DNA from: UBA9554 sp038205135
GTDB lineage: Bacteria > Pseudomonadota > Alphaproteobacteria > Rhodobacterales > Rhodobacteraceae
Length of the DNA stretch: 64,000 bases
Direction of reading: 5' to 3'
Assembly (NCBI GenBank): GCA_038205135.1
Contig: JBBRCF010000001.1
Coordinates: 44,439-108,438, forward strand
A model generated the notes under the pieces. That model was not told the DNA's origin. It did no database searches and saw only the letters and a program-made list of their open reading frames with translations. Position 1 is the stretch's first letter. Each line of letters begins with the position of its first letter. Both the position numbers and the translations under genes were made by a program. Below are positions 23,323-30,856 of the stretch, piece by piece.

Positions 23323-24228
23323 TCATCCCTTGCCCTTTGTCCGGGTGTGACCTGGTTCGGCATTCTTTTCGATGAATGATATGATGCGTCCTGCCACGTC
23401 GATCCCTGTCGCCTTTTCGATGCCTTCCAGACCGGGGGACGAATTGACCTCCATCACCACCGGCCCGTGGTTGGACCGCAACATGTCCACTCCGCAGACA
23501 TTCAGCCCCATTGAACGGGCCGCGCGCAAGGCGGTTGCGCGTTCTTCGGTGGACAGCTTGATGACTTCGGCTGATCCGCCCCGGTGCAGGTTGGACCGAA
23601 ATTCACCTTCTGCCCCTTTTCTCATCATTGCGGCAACGACCTTGCCGCCGACGACAAAGGCGCGGATGTCGGACGCGCCGGCTTCCTTGATGTATTCCTG
23701 CACCATGATGTTCACCTCGGCGCTGCGGAACGCCTCGATCACCGAGGTGGCCGACCGTTCGGTATCGGCCAGAACGACGCCGATGCCCTGCGTGCCCTCC
23801 AGCAGCTTGATCACCACGGGCGCGCCACCTGCCAGGCGGATCACCTCTTCGGTCTGTTTCGGGTCATAGGCAAAGGTGGTGACCGGCAACCCGATGCCGT
23901 CGCGCGCCAGCAGTTGCATCGATCGCAGCTTGTCGCGCGACCGCCCGATCGCCACGCTTTCGTTCAGGGGGTAAACGCCCATCATCTCGAACTGGCGCAG
24001 CACCGCCAGACCGTAGAACGTGACAGACGCACCGATGCGCGGGATCACCGCGTCATAGATCGGCAGTTTCTCGCCGTTGTAGTAAATTTCGGGGCGGCGC
24101 GACACGATGTTCATGTAGCAGCGCAACGTGTTGATGATGTCGAGCGTGTGCCCCCGCGCCTCGGCCGCTTCTTTTAGCCGCCGGTGCGAATAGAGGCTGG
24201 GATTGCGCGCCAGCATGGCGATTTTCAT
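23323..24228 (-). CDS. rimK: RimK family ATP-grasp ligase
   Basis: ATP-dependent amino acid ligase of 301 residues, related to RimK, which adds glutamates to the C-terminus of ribosomal protein S6. The N-terminal preATP-grasp domain is MKIAMLARNPSLYSHRRL. ATP-grasp elements follow: VVIKLLEGTQGIGVVLAD (ATP-binding Lys and Gly-rich loop), SDIRAFVVGGKVVAAMMR, and the metal site VCGVDMLRSNHGPVVMEVNSSPGLEGIE (Asp, Glu, Asn). The ATG at 24228 overlaps the stop of the upstream gene by 4 bases (ATGA). The long in-frame extension to 24549 is antisense noise. The acceptor protein is not shown by the sequence. Confidence 0.94.
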   Translation of the reverse strand: MKIAMLARNPSLYSHRRLKEAAEARGHTLDIINTLRCYMNIVSRRPEIYYNGEKLPIYDAVIPRIGASVTFYGLAVLRQFEMMGVYPLNESVAIGRSRDKLRSMQLLARDGIGLPVTTFAYDPKQTEEVIRLAGGAPVVIKLLEGTQGIGVVLADTERSATSVIEAFRSAEVNIMVQEYIKEAGASDIRAFVVGGKVVAAMMRKGAEGEFRSNLHRGGSAEVIKLSTEERATALRAARSMGLNVCGVDMLRSNHGPVVMEVNSSPGLEGIEKATGIDVAGRIISFIEKNAEPGHTRTKGKG

Positions 24229-24707
24229 GGGGTGACCTTTCGGGGCCTGCGGGGTTTTGGGGCGCGGGGGTGGGGTGGCCCGGCCAGTTCGGATTGGCCG
24301 GGATGCACCAGAATGTTGTGGCCGCGAATCGCGGTGCGGCCGAGGATCAGGGGAAATGTCATCGCCTCGCGGTCGGCGAGGCTCAGTTCGATCCGCCACA
24401 GCCGGTCCGCCAGCCGCACCTGCGTTTCGATCACGATGCGTTCTTCGGCGACGCCCGAGGTGTTCTTGATCGCGCGGGCATCGATGACCGGGGCCTCGCA
24501 ATCCACCGCTTCGGGCAGGCCGGCATGGGGCACATGGAACCGGACCCAAGGCGCGCCGTCGCGGTCGAACCGGCGGATGCGTTCGGCATGAATGGCGGAT
24601 GTCCGCGCGCCGGTGTCCACCTTGGCCATGGCATGCGCGATGCCCAGCAGGGGCAGGGCGACACTTTCACGCCAACCGATGACGAAAGGCTGTCTGGGCG
24701 GTTTCAC
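24225..24707 (-). CDS. RimB-like retropepsin-type protease (DUF785 / 'ATP-dependent zinc protease')
   Basis: A 160-residue protein of the family annotated as ATP-dependent zinc protease but having a retroviral-aspartic-protease fold. The catalytic motif is VDTGARTSAIHAE near residue 30, and the flap/core is FPLILGRTAIRGHNILVHPG. In Pseudomonas the related rimB gene stands next to rimK and modulates its activity. Here it overlaps rimK by ATGA and is first in the operon. The C-terminal tail is Pro/Arg-rich. The family is sure; the function is inferred from the rimK linkage. Confidence 0.88.
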   Translation of the reverse strand: MKPPRQPFVIGWRESVALPLLGIAHAMAKVDTGARTSAIHAERIRRFDRDGAPWVRFHVPHAGLPEAVDCEAPVIDARAIKNTSGVAEERIVIETQVRLADRLWRIELSLADREAMTFPLILGRTAIRGHNILVHPGQSELAGPPHPRAPKPRRPRKVTP

Positions 24708-24784
24708 CTTGCCTCCGTCGCGGAACGCGCCTGAAAAGTTGCACCAGAATCGGGCGCACCATAGCAGGGGCCGGTAAAATGCAA

Positions 24785-24813
24785 AGCCGCCGCTTTGCTG
24801 TGCAAAGCGGCGG
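24785..24813 (-). terminator. Terminator-like hairpin after prx
   Basis: A perfect 13-bp stem (24785-24797 with 24801-24813, loop TGT) built from GCCGCCGCTTTGC and its complement. On the minus strand it is followed by TTTGCATTTT. It lies 36 bases after the peroxiredoxin stop and upstream of the rimB-like gene on the same strand. Confidence 0.65.
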
Positions 24814-24848
24814 CGGCGGACTGCTGTCGAAACAGTGCCGAAACGCGA

Positions 24849-25496
24849 TCAGCTGACCAGCTTGGTGGTCCGCAGATACGGCAGTTTGATGTCGATCTGG
24901 CCGAATTTCGCCCGTGCCTGATCATCGGTCAGCGCCAGCGACACGATCACGTCCTGCCCCACGGTCCAGTTCGCACCGGTAGCAATCGGCACTCCATAGG
25001 TCGCCTGCACCGCGTCCAACGCGCGCAGCACCTCGGCAAAGTTGCGGCCAACCGACATCGGGTAGGTCATGATCAGCTGCACCTTCTTGTTCGGAGCGAC
25101 GATGAACACCGACCGCACGGTGGCAGTTTCGGCCGCCGTGCGGCCATCGGGCAGATAGGCGTCGGCGGGCAGCATGTCGAACGCCTTGGCCACCGCCAGA
25201 CCGGTGTCGGCGATGATCGGGAACCCTGCAGGAGCGCCGGCATAAGCCTCGATATCGGTTTTCCATTTCTTGTGTTCGGCGACGTCATCGACGGAAATGC
25301 CCATCACCTTGGTGCCGCGCTTGTCCCATTCGGCGGCCAGTTGGGCCACTGCGCCGAATTCTGTGGTGCAGACCGGCGTGAAATCCTTGGGATGCGAGAA
25401 ATAGATCGCCCAGGCGTCGCCTTGCCAATCGTGCAGCGCATAGGTGCCCTGATCGGTGGTGACGGTCAGGTTCGGCAGCGTGTCATTGATCCGCAT
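24849..25496 (-). CDS. 1-Cys peroxiredoxin (Prx6 type)
   Basis: Thiol peroxidase reducing hydrogen peroxide and organic peroxides, 215 residues, cytosolic. The catalytic Cys43 lies in HPKDFTPVCTTEFG. The long C-terminal domain (DVIVSLALTDDQARAKFG) marks the Prx6/1-Cys subfamily, and no resolving Cys is evident. The ATG at 25496 has AAAGGA upstream. The promoter region contains an Irr-box-like element at 25582-25598 and an inverted repeat close to the start, suggesting control by iron or oxidative stress. Confidence 0.94.
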   Translation of the reverse strand: MRINDTLPNLTVTTDQGTYALHDWQGDAWAIYFSHPKDFTPVCTTEFGAVAQLAAEWDKRGTKVMGISVDDVAEHKKWKTDIEAYAGAPAGFPIIADTGLAVAKAFDMLPADAYLPDGRTAAETATVRSVFIVAPNKKVQLIMTYPMSVGRNFAEVLRALDAVQATYGVPIATGANWTVGQDVIVSLALTDDQARAKFGQIDIKLPYLRTTKLVS

Positions 25497-25807
25497 CTAC
25501 GTGATATCCTTTTGATGGTTCGGAAAATTCGTATCCGAATGTGCTGGTCCGCGTGTTTTGATCGAGATTACAGGTCCGCGCCCTAGATATATTCTAAAAT
25601 CATGATATGAACCCCGCATGACGCCGGGGTGACAGGATGTCGCGACACCCTGTCTGGCAGAATGACCTGCCGGCGCGATGGACATGGGGATTTGATCAAA
25701 TGATTGCAACGCCCCTTGCCCGCAAAACGCCCCGGTGACACACTGATGCCGAAATCCGGCAAGGGATTCCGTTTGTGCCGGAAGCGTCCACGCAAGGAGT
25801 GCGCGAT
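25497..25807. promoter_or_regulatory. Divergent regulatory region, prx / aldehyde dehydrogenase
   Basis: 311 bases with no gene and unusually many dyads: TTCGGA-N9-TCCGAA (25519-25539), an Irr-like box (25582-25598), a 24-bp dyad centred on TGTCGCGACA (25631-25654), and the perfect palindrome ATTTGATCAAAT (25690-25701). The ribosome site AAGGAG of the aldehyde dehydrogenase is at 25795-25800. Confidence 0.6.
25582..25598 (-). promoter_or_regulatory. Irr (ICE-box)-like site upstream of prx
   Basis: CCTAGATATATTCTAAA: the right half TTCTAAA is perfect and the left half matches TAGA against the Irr box TTTAGAA-N3-TTCTAAA. It lies 86 bases upstream of the peroxiredoxin start. Confidence 0.4.
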
Positions 25808-27259
25808 ATGATCGAAAAGCGTCAGTTCTACATCAATGGCACCTGGGTCGATGCCCAGCAGGGCCGTGATCATCACGTGATCGACCCAACGACCGAAGAA
25901 CCCTGTGCGGTGATTTCGCTGGGCGGTCAGGCCGATGTCGACGCCGCCGTCGCCGCCGCCAAGGCCGCGCTGCCCGGCTGGATGGCCACACCGCCGGCGG
26001 CGCGTATCGCGCTGGTGGAAAAGCTGATCGCGATCTATCAGACCCGCGCCGAAGACATGGCACAGGCGATGACCATCGAAATGGGCGCTCCGATCGATTT
26101 TTCGCGCCAGCAGCAAGTCACGGCCGGAACCTGGCACCTGACCAATTTCATCAACGCGGCCAAGGACTTCAAATTCAGCCACGCCTTGGGTGATCACGCC
26201 CCCGACACCCGCATCGTGCACGAAGCGGTCGGTGTCTGCGCCCTGATCACGCCGTGGAACTGGCCGATGAATCAGGTCACCCTGAAGGTCGGCGCGGCCG
26301 CCATCGCGGGCTGCACGATGGTGCTGAAACCGTCCGAAGAAAGCCCGCTGAACGCGATGATCTTTGCCGAAATGATGCATGAGGCGGGGTTTCCGCCGGG
26401 CGTGTTCAATTTGGTGAACGGCGACGGCATGGGCGTGGGCACCGCACTGTCGGGCCACAAGGATGTGGATATGGTGTCTTTCACCGGGTCCACCCGCGCA
26501 GGTATCGCCATTTCGAAAAACGCCGCTGAAACGCTGAAAAAGGTGCATCTGGAACTGGGCGGCAAGGGTGCGAACCTGATTTTCGCCGATGCCGACGACA
26601 AGGCTGTGAAACGTGGCGTCCTGCACATGATGAGCAACACCGGCCAGTCCTGCAACGCGCCGTCGCGGATGATGGTGCAGGCCGGGGCTTATGACAAAGC
26701 GGTCGAAACCGCCGCCGAGGTCGCCAATTCGGTGACCGTCGGGTCGGCGCATGAAGCCGGCAAGCACATCGGCCCGGTGGTCAATGAGGTGCAGTTCAAC
26801 AAGATCCAGGCCCTGATCCAGAAGGGCATCGACGAAGGCGCACGTCTGGTCGCGGGCGGCCCCGGTCGGCCCGAACACCTGAACCGTGGTTTCTTTGTGC
26901 GCCCTACGGTGTTTGCCGATGTGACGCCCGACATGACCATCGCGCGCGAAGAGATCTTTGGCCCCGTGCTGTCGATCCTGAGATTCGAAACCGAAGAACA
27001 GGCCGTCGCGATGGCCAACGATACGGTTTACGGTCTGACCAACTATGTCCAGACCCAGGACGTCGCGCGGGCCAATCGGCTGGCGCTGCAACTGCGGTCG
27101 GGCATGGTGGAAATGAACGGCAAATCGCGCGGCGCGGGTTCACCCTTCGGCGGGATGAAACAATCCGGCAACGGGCGCGAAGGCGGCACCTGGGGCATCG
27201 AGGATTTCTGCGAGGTCAAGGCCGTGTCCGGCTGGACGAACGACATCGCGGCAGAATGA
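25808..27259 (+). CDS. Aldehyde dehydrogenase family protein
   Basis: NAD(P)-dependent aldehyde dehydrogenase of 483 residues, cytosolic. The catalytic Cys282 is in NTGQSCNAPSR and the general base Glu249 in HLELGGKGANLIF. The cofactor motif FTGSTRAG and the C-terminal FGGMKQSGNGREGG are typical. The first catalytic stretch has 'CNAPSR' rather than 'CxxxxR' with Thr, as in a subgroup acting on diverse aldehydes. The substrate is unknown. The ATG at 25808 has AAGGAG 8 bases upstream. A strong terminator follows 20 bases after the stop, so it is transcribed alone. Confidence 0.92.
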   Translation: MIEKRQFYINGTWVDAQQGRDHHVIDPTTEEPCAVISLGGQADVDAAVAAAKAALPGWMATPPAARIALVEKLIAIYQTRAEDMAQAMTIEMGAPIDFSRQQQVTAGTWHLTNFINAAKDFKFSHALGDHAPDTRIVHEAVGVCALITPWNWPMNQVTLKVGAAAIAGCTMVLKPSEESPLNAMIFAEMMHEAGFPPGVFNLVNGDGMGVGTALSGHKDVDMVSFTGSTRAGIAISKNAAETLKKVHLELGGKGANLIFADADDKAVKRGVLHMMSNTGQSCNAPSRMMVQAGAYDKAVETAAEVANSVTVGSAHEAGKHIGPVVNEVQFNKIQALIQKGIDEGARLVAGGPGRPEHLNRGFFVRPTVFADVTPDMTIAREEIFGPVLSILRFETEEQAVAMANDTVYGLTNYVQTQDVARANRLALQLRSGMVEMNGKSRGAGSPFGGMKQSGNGREGGTWGIEDFCEVKAVSGWTNDIAAE

Positions 27260-27279
27260 TCAAGGATTGAGCCAGAACG

Positions 27280-27312
27280 CATCCGGGGCTATCAAGGCTC
27301 CGGATGTTTTTT
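27280..27312 (+). terminator. Rho-independent terminator of the aldehyde dehydrogenase gene
   Basis: The stem CATCCGG / CCGGATG (27280-27286 and 27300-27306) is followed at once by TTTTTT. It argues against an upstream start (27267) for the next gene, because that start would place the terminator inside its coding region. Confidence 0.85.
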
Positions 27313-27326
27313 GGTTCAGGAACAGG

Positions 27327-28337
27327 ATGGGCGCTGATCCGATCAACCCGCGTTTCGTGCCGGACACTATCCTGAAGCGCGACGTGTTTTCTGAAACCGT
27401 GACGGGGCATCTGGCTGATGATCCCGGCACCAAACTCGTGCTGCGTCGGCTGGATCAAAGCCCCCGCTGGGCCCGCCCCATCGGGCAGTTTCTGGCGCGG
27501 CGTGAAGTGCGTGGTTTGCAGGCGGTGCAGGGGATCGACGGCATGCCGGTGCTGTTGCAGGCCAACCGCGCGGGTATCCTCAGGGTCTGGATGGCGGGAA
27601 CGCCGCTGAACCTTGCCCGTCCCGACAGCCCGGAATGGTACCGTGATGCCCAACGTCTATTGCGCGCGATGCGGCGGCGGGGCGTCACACATAACGATAT
27701 CGCCAAGCCGCAAAACTGGTTGATGACGCCGGATGGCGGCGCAGCGGTGATCGATTTTCAACTGGCATCGGTGCACCGGCGGCGCGGGCGGTTGTTCCGC
27801 CTCATGGCGCGCGAAGACCTGCGGCATCTGCTGAAACAGAAGAAACGCTATGCACCGCACCTGTTGACCGCGTCGCAACGGCGGATGCTGGCGCACAAAA
27901 GCTGGCCCGCGCGGGTCTGGATGGCAACCGGCAAGCGGGCCTACAATTTCGTCACCCGGCGGCTGATGCACTGGTCCGACAGCGAAGGCGCGGAAAACCG
28001 CATCGCACAGGAAGGCGACGCGCTGCGCGCAAGGCTGATGGCCCCGGAGGTGCGCGATGTGGTGCTGCTGCCCTTTGCGCTGCCGGGACGTGGGGTCGGC
28101 ATCTATGCCTTTGTCGAAGGGCAGGTGGCAACGTCGCTGCCTGCGCCTGATCTGACGCAGGCGGTGGCGGCGCTGCCACGGCGTGACAGCGTGGTGGCGG
28201 TCGATCTGCTGGCTCTGGTCGCGGGCAACCGGATGGACGAACTGGACCAGTTGCTGACGCGCGACCCCGGCTTGCGCGCGGTGATGGCGCCGATCATGGC
28301 CGGGCGGCAGAACCTGACGGACCGGCAATTGGCCTGA
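27327..28337 (+). CDS. Atypical protein kinase-like protein
   Basis: A 336-residue protein whose first half resembles RIO/WaaP-type small kinases. The catalytic loop is GVTHNDIAKPQNWL (His122, Asp124, Asn130), and the metal-binding motif is VIDFQLA (DFQ at 143-145 instead of DFG). A likely ATP-site Lys lies in GTKLVLRRLD. The last ~170 residues are an extension with no recognised domain. It may phosphorylate a protein, lipid or sugar. The ATG at 27327 follows AGGAACAGG and a terminator. The upstream start at 27267 is less likely. It converges on the pseudouridine synthase gene, 9 bases between stops. Confidence 0.7.
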   Translation: MGADPINPRFVPDTILKRDVFSETVTGHLADDPGTKLVLRRLDQSPRWARPIGQFLARREVRGLQAVQGIDGMPVLLQANRAGILRVWMAGTPLNLARPDSPEWYRDAQRLLRAMRRRGVTHNDIAKPQNWLMTPDGGAAVIDFQLASVHRRRGRLFRLMAREDLRHLLKQKKRYAPHLLTASQRRMLAHKSWPARVWMATGKRAYNFVTRRLMHWSDSEGAENRIAQEGDALRARLMAPEVRDVVLLPFALPGRGVGIYAFVEGQVATSLPAPDLTQAVAALPRRDSVVAVDLLALVAGNRMDELDQLLTRDPGLRAVMAPIMAGRQNLTDRQLA

Positions 28338-28346
28338 CGGCTGGTG

Positions 28347-28994
28347 TCAGAACGGCGCCGGATCGCGCAGACGCAACCCATGCCCGGTTTCGGGGTGGTT
28401 GATGCGCAGGTTTTCGGCATGCAGCATCAGGCGCGGATGGTCGCGGGCGGTACCGGTCGCATAGATCGTGTCACCCAGAATGACATGCCCCAAAGCCAGC
28501 ATGTGCACCCTCAATTGATGCGTGCGCCCGGTATGCGGCGTCAGGCGGACGCGGGTTTCATTGGCGCCGGTGGCCAGCACCTGCCAGTCGGTCTGTGCCG
28601 GGCGGCCGGTGACATGGCAGACCATCTGGCGCGGGCGGTTTGGCCAATCCACCGTCAGCGGCAGGTCTACCGTGCCGCTGTGCGGTTCCAGTATCCCGGC
28701 GATTCGCGCCACATAGGTTTTTTTGGCGCGGCGGGTTTCAAACTCCATCGACAGCGCCCGCTGCGCATGTGGCGTCAGGGCAAACACCATCACGCCGGAT
28801 GTGTCGCGGTCCAGCCGATGCACCAGCAGGATGCCGGGAAACGCCGGGGCCAGCCGCGTGATCAGGCAGTCGGCCAGATGATCGCCACGCCCCGGCACCG
28901 ACAACAGCCCGGCGGGTTTCACCACCGCCAGCAGATGCGCGTCATCGTGCAGGATGCGGATCGGGTCACGCGGAGGATCATAAGCGTCAGACAT
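28347..28994 (-). CDS. RluA family RNA pseudouridine synthase
   Basis: Cytosolic enzyme converting uridine to pseudouridine in rRNA or tRNA, 215 residues. The catalytic motif is LVHRLDRDTSGVMVFA with Asp62. The RluA family motif KKTYVARI and the RTHQLRVHMLALGHVILGDTIYA segment confirm the family. It lacks an N-terminal S4 domain, as in the short RluA/TruC-like members, so its exact RNA site cannot be assigned. Stand-alone gene on the minus strand. Confidence 0.92.
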   Translation of the reverse strand: MSDAYDPPRDPIRILHDDAHLLAVVKPAGLLSVPGRGDHLADCLITRLAPAFPGILLVHRLDRDTSGVMVFALTPHAQRALSMEFETRRAKKTYVARIAGILEPHSGTVDLPLTVDWPNRPRQMVCHVTGRPAQTDWQVLATGANETRVRLTPHTGRTHQLRVHMLALGHVILGDTIYATGTARDHPRLMLHAENLRINHPETGHGLRLRDPAPF

Positions 28995-29046
28995 GGCCCG
29001 GTTTAGGCGTAGGGGCGTGCCGCGTCCATCGCCGCTGCGCGACCTG

Positions 29047-29385
29047 TCATTCCACCGGACGGATCAGTTTGCGTTCCAGCACCTGCAACACCCCGCGCAG
29101 GTCATGCCCGCGTTTCAGGATCTGCCCGTCCATCCCCACCACGGCGTACATGCCCTGCCGGTTGCGCAGGCGCGGGTGCTTTTCCACGCGGTAGATCGGG
29201 TGTTCTGCCGCGCGGCGAAATACCGAAAAGATCGCGCAGTCGCGCAGGGCCGATATGCCGTAGTCGCGCCATTCGCCCGCCGCGACCATGCGACCGTACA
29301 CCGTCAGGATCAGGCTCAGTTCCGCGCGGTCGAACATAACCTGTTCGGTCGGGATTGCGACATCGGGTGGCGACTGCAAGTTCAT
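29047..29385 (-). CDS. DUF2794 protein
   Basis: A small 112-residue alphaproteobacterial protein of unknown function (DUF2794). The conserved core is VMFDRAELSLILTVYGRMVAAGEWRDYGI, followed by FSVFRRAAEHPIYRVEKHPRLRNRQGMYAVVGMDGQILKRGHDL. No signal peptide or membrane segment. The ATG at 29385 removes an unlikely Cys-rich extension that reaches into the paaX spacer. Nothing in the context suggests a role. Confidence 0.85.
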   Translation of the reverse strand: MNLQSPPDVAIPTEQVMFDRAELSLILTVYGRMVAAGEWRDYGISALRDCAIFSVFRRAAEHPIYRVEKHPRLRNRQGMYAVVGMDGQILKRGHDLRGVLQVLERKLIRPVE

Positions 29386-29416
29386 GCCGCCAGAGTTGAC
29401 CCGACGGGCCACGAAA

Positions 29417-30247
29417 TCAAGACGGTTTTGTGAAACGCAGAGCCAGCGTGGCATCCGATGGCGGCATCGCGGGCATATCAACAGCCTCGCTATCCAGCCA
29501 CGATTCTGCCAGCGGGGTCAGGCGGCCATATCCGTGGGCCACGGCGACGCGCGGTGGCCGCGGCAGGTCGGGTGGCAAAATTTCTGTGGGCAGGTCCGGG
29601 TGGCGCAGTGCGATCCGTCGCCAGCGATGGATCAACAAGATACGCGCAGCGCAGGCGTCCAGCGGCGAAAGCGCCGCCACGCCACCCGGTTCAGCCGTCA
29701 CGCCCAACAACCGATCCAGAGCCGCCAGATCGGCGTATAGCCGATCAAGGGCCAGGCGGTAAGCGGGAGCGATCAGGCTCGCCCGCATCGCTGGAGACAG
29801 GGCGGTGATCCGGCCTTGCATGCGGAAGGCCGCATCCGGCAGGGTAACCCCGGCGGGGCGCAGGCGCAGCGGCCCGAGGGCAAAGCCTTCGGTCCCCCCG
29901 TCCTCCAGCGACAGCGTCCAGGACTGGATTGGTCCCGTTTGGGGAGCCGCGTAAATCCGTTCGGTCGCCGCGATGAACCGCAGCAGCCCATCGGCGGTCA
30001 GGCGGTAATCGCTGGTCCGCCCGCTGCGTTCGCCGGCCACCCAGCCATCGCGGGCCAGCCGCGACAGCGCGGTGCGGATCGCGCCGGGTTCCACGCCGAC
30101 CCGCCCCAACAACCGCCCCAGCCTTGTGGTGGAAATCTGCCCGCCCCGGTTCTGCACGCTGTCGCCGAACACCGTGATGACCAGCGACCAGACGCGCAGC
30201 CGGCCTTCGGCGTGCAAGGCGGTGATGAGCGGGGCAAGCGGGTCCAT
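29417..30247 (-). CDS. paaX: PaaX family transcriptional regulator
   Basis: DNA-binding repressor of phenylacetate catabolism, 276 residues, normally released by phenylacetyl-CoA. The N-terminal winged helix contains TTRLGRLLGRVGVEPGAIRTALSRLARDGWVAGERSGRTSDYRLT, and the PaaX central and C-terminal domains follow (LSPLDACAARILLIHRWRRIALRHPDLPTEILP). It is the last gene of the minus-strand paa group, 39 bases after the tetR gene. A paaX beside a paa-type TetR regulator implies two-layer control. Confidence 0.9.
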   Translation of the reverse strand: MDPLAPLITALHAEGRLRVWSLVITVFGDSVQNRGGQISTTRLGRLLGRVGVEPGAIRTALSRLARDGWVAGERSGRTSDYRLTADGLLRFIAATERIYAAPQTGPIQSWTLSLEDGGTEGFALGPLRLRPAGVTLPDAAFRMQGRITALSPAMRASLIAPAYRLALDRLYADLAALDRLLGVTAEPGGVAALSPLDACAARILLIHRWRRIALRHPDLPTEILPPDLPRPPRVAVAHGYGRLTPLAESWLDSEAVDMPAMPPSDATLALRFTKPS

Positions 30248-30286
30248 GCCGCGTTTAGAACCACGCCCGCGCCCGCAGATCAAGGA

Positions 30287-30856
30287 TCAGAGCGCCGCTA
30301 ACCCGCCCCGCACGAAATCGGCGGCAAAGCGGGCGTAATCGGCGCGTGACAACCCCTTGCCGGGGCGGTGCCACATGTAGACCCAGTTGACGATGCCAAA
30401 GACGGTCATGGTCGCCGCGCGCAGTTGGTCTGCGGTCAGGTGCGGCGCATCCGCCGCCACCGCGTCCGACATCCGCGCGACCAAGGCCCGCTGCGCCGCC
30501 AGCAGCGGTTCCTGCCGGTCGCGGGGCAGCAGTTTCAGCGCGTCCAGTTGCAGTTTGTGTTCCGGGTCGGCGTCCTGATAGGCACCCAGGATCGCGGCGA
30601 TCATCCCTGACAGGCCATCTGCCTGTGCGGCCTCGGTCGCGTCCAGCAGCTCGGTGAAATGCGTATTGAAAATGTCGAACAGCAGGTCCTCTTTTGACGG
30701 CCAGTAGTGGTAGATCAGCGCCTTTGAAACGCCGACCGAACGCGCCACCCCGGTCATCGACGCGCGGTCAAAGCCATTGGCGGCGAAATGGCGCGCCGCC
30801 CCCTTGCGCAGCGCCCCGCGTTTTTCGTCATGATCGCGTGCCAGACCCCGCGCCAT
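30287..30856 (-). CDS. paaR: TetR family regulator of phenylacetate genes (PaaR-like)
   Basis: A 189-residue TetR regulator with helix-turn-helix FDRASMTGVARSVGVSKALIYHYWPSKEDLLFDIF and a ligand-binding C-terminal domain (TVFGIVNWVYMWHRPGKGLSRADYARFAADFVRGGL). It directly abuts paaK. TetR-type PaaR repressors control paa operons in several Proteobacteria and recognise ACCGACCG-like palindromes. Such a palindrome occurs between paaI and paaZ. The symbol is therefore inferred from context. Confidence 0.8.
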   Translation of the reverse strand: MARGLARDHDEKRGALRKGAARHFAANGFDRASMTGVARSVGVSKALIYHYWPSKEDLLFDIFNTHFTELLDATEAAQADGLSGMIAAILGAYQDADPEHKLQLDALKLLPRDRQEPLLAAQRALVARMSDAVAADAPHLTADQLRAATMTVFGIVNWVYMWHRPGKGLSRADYARFAADFVRGGLAAL

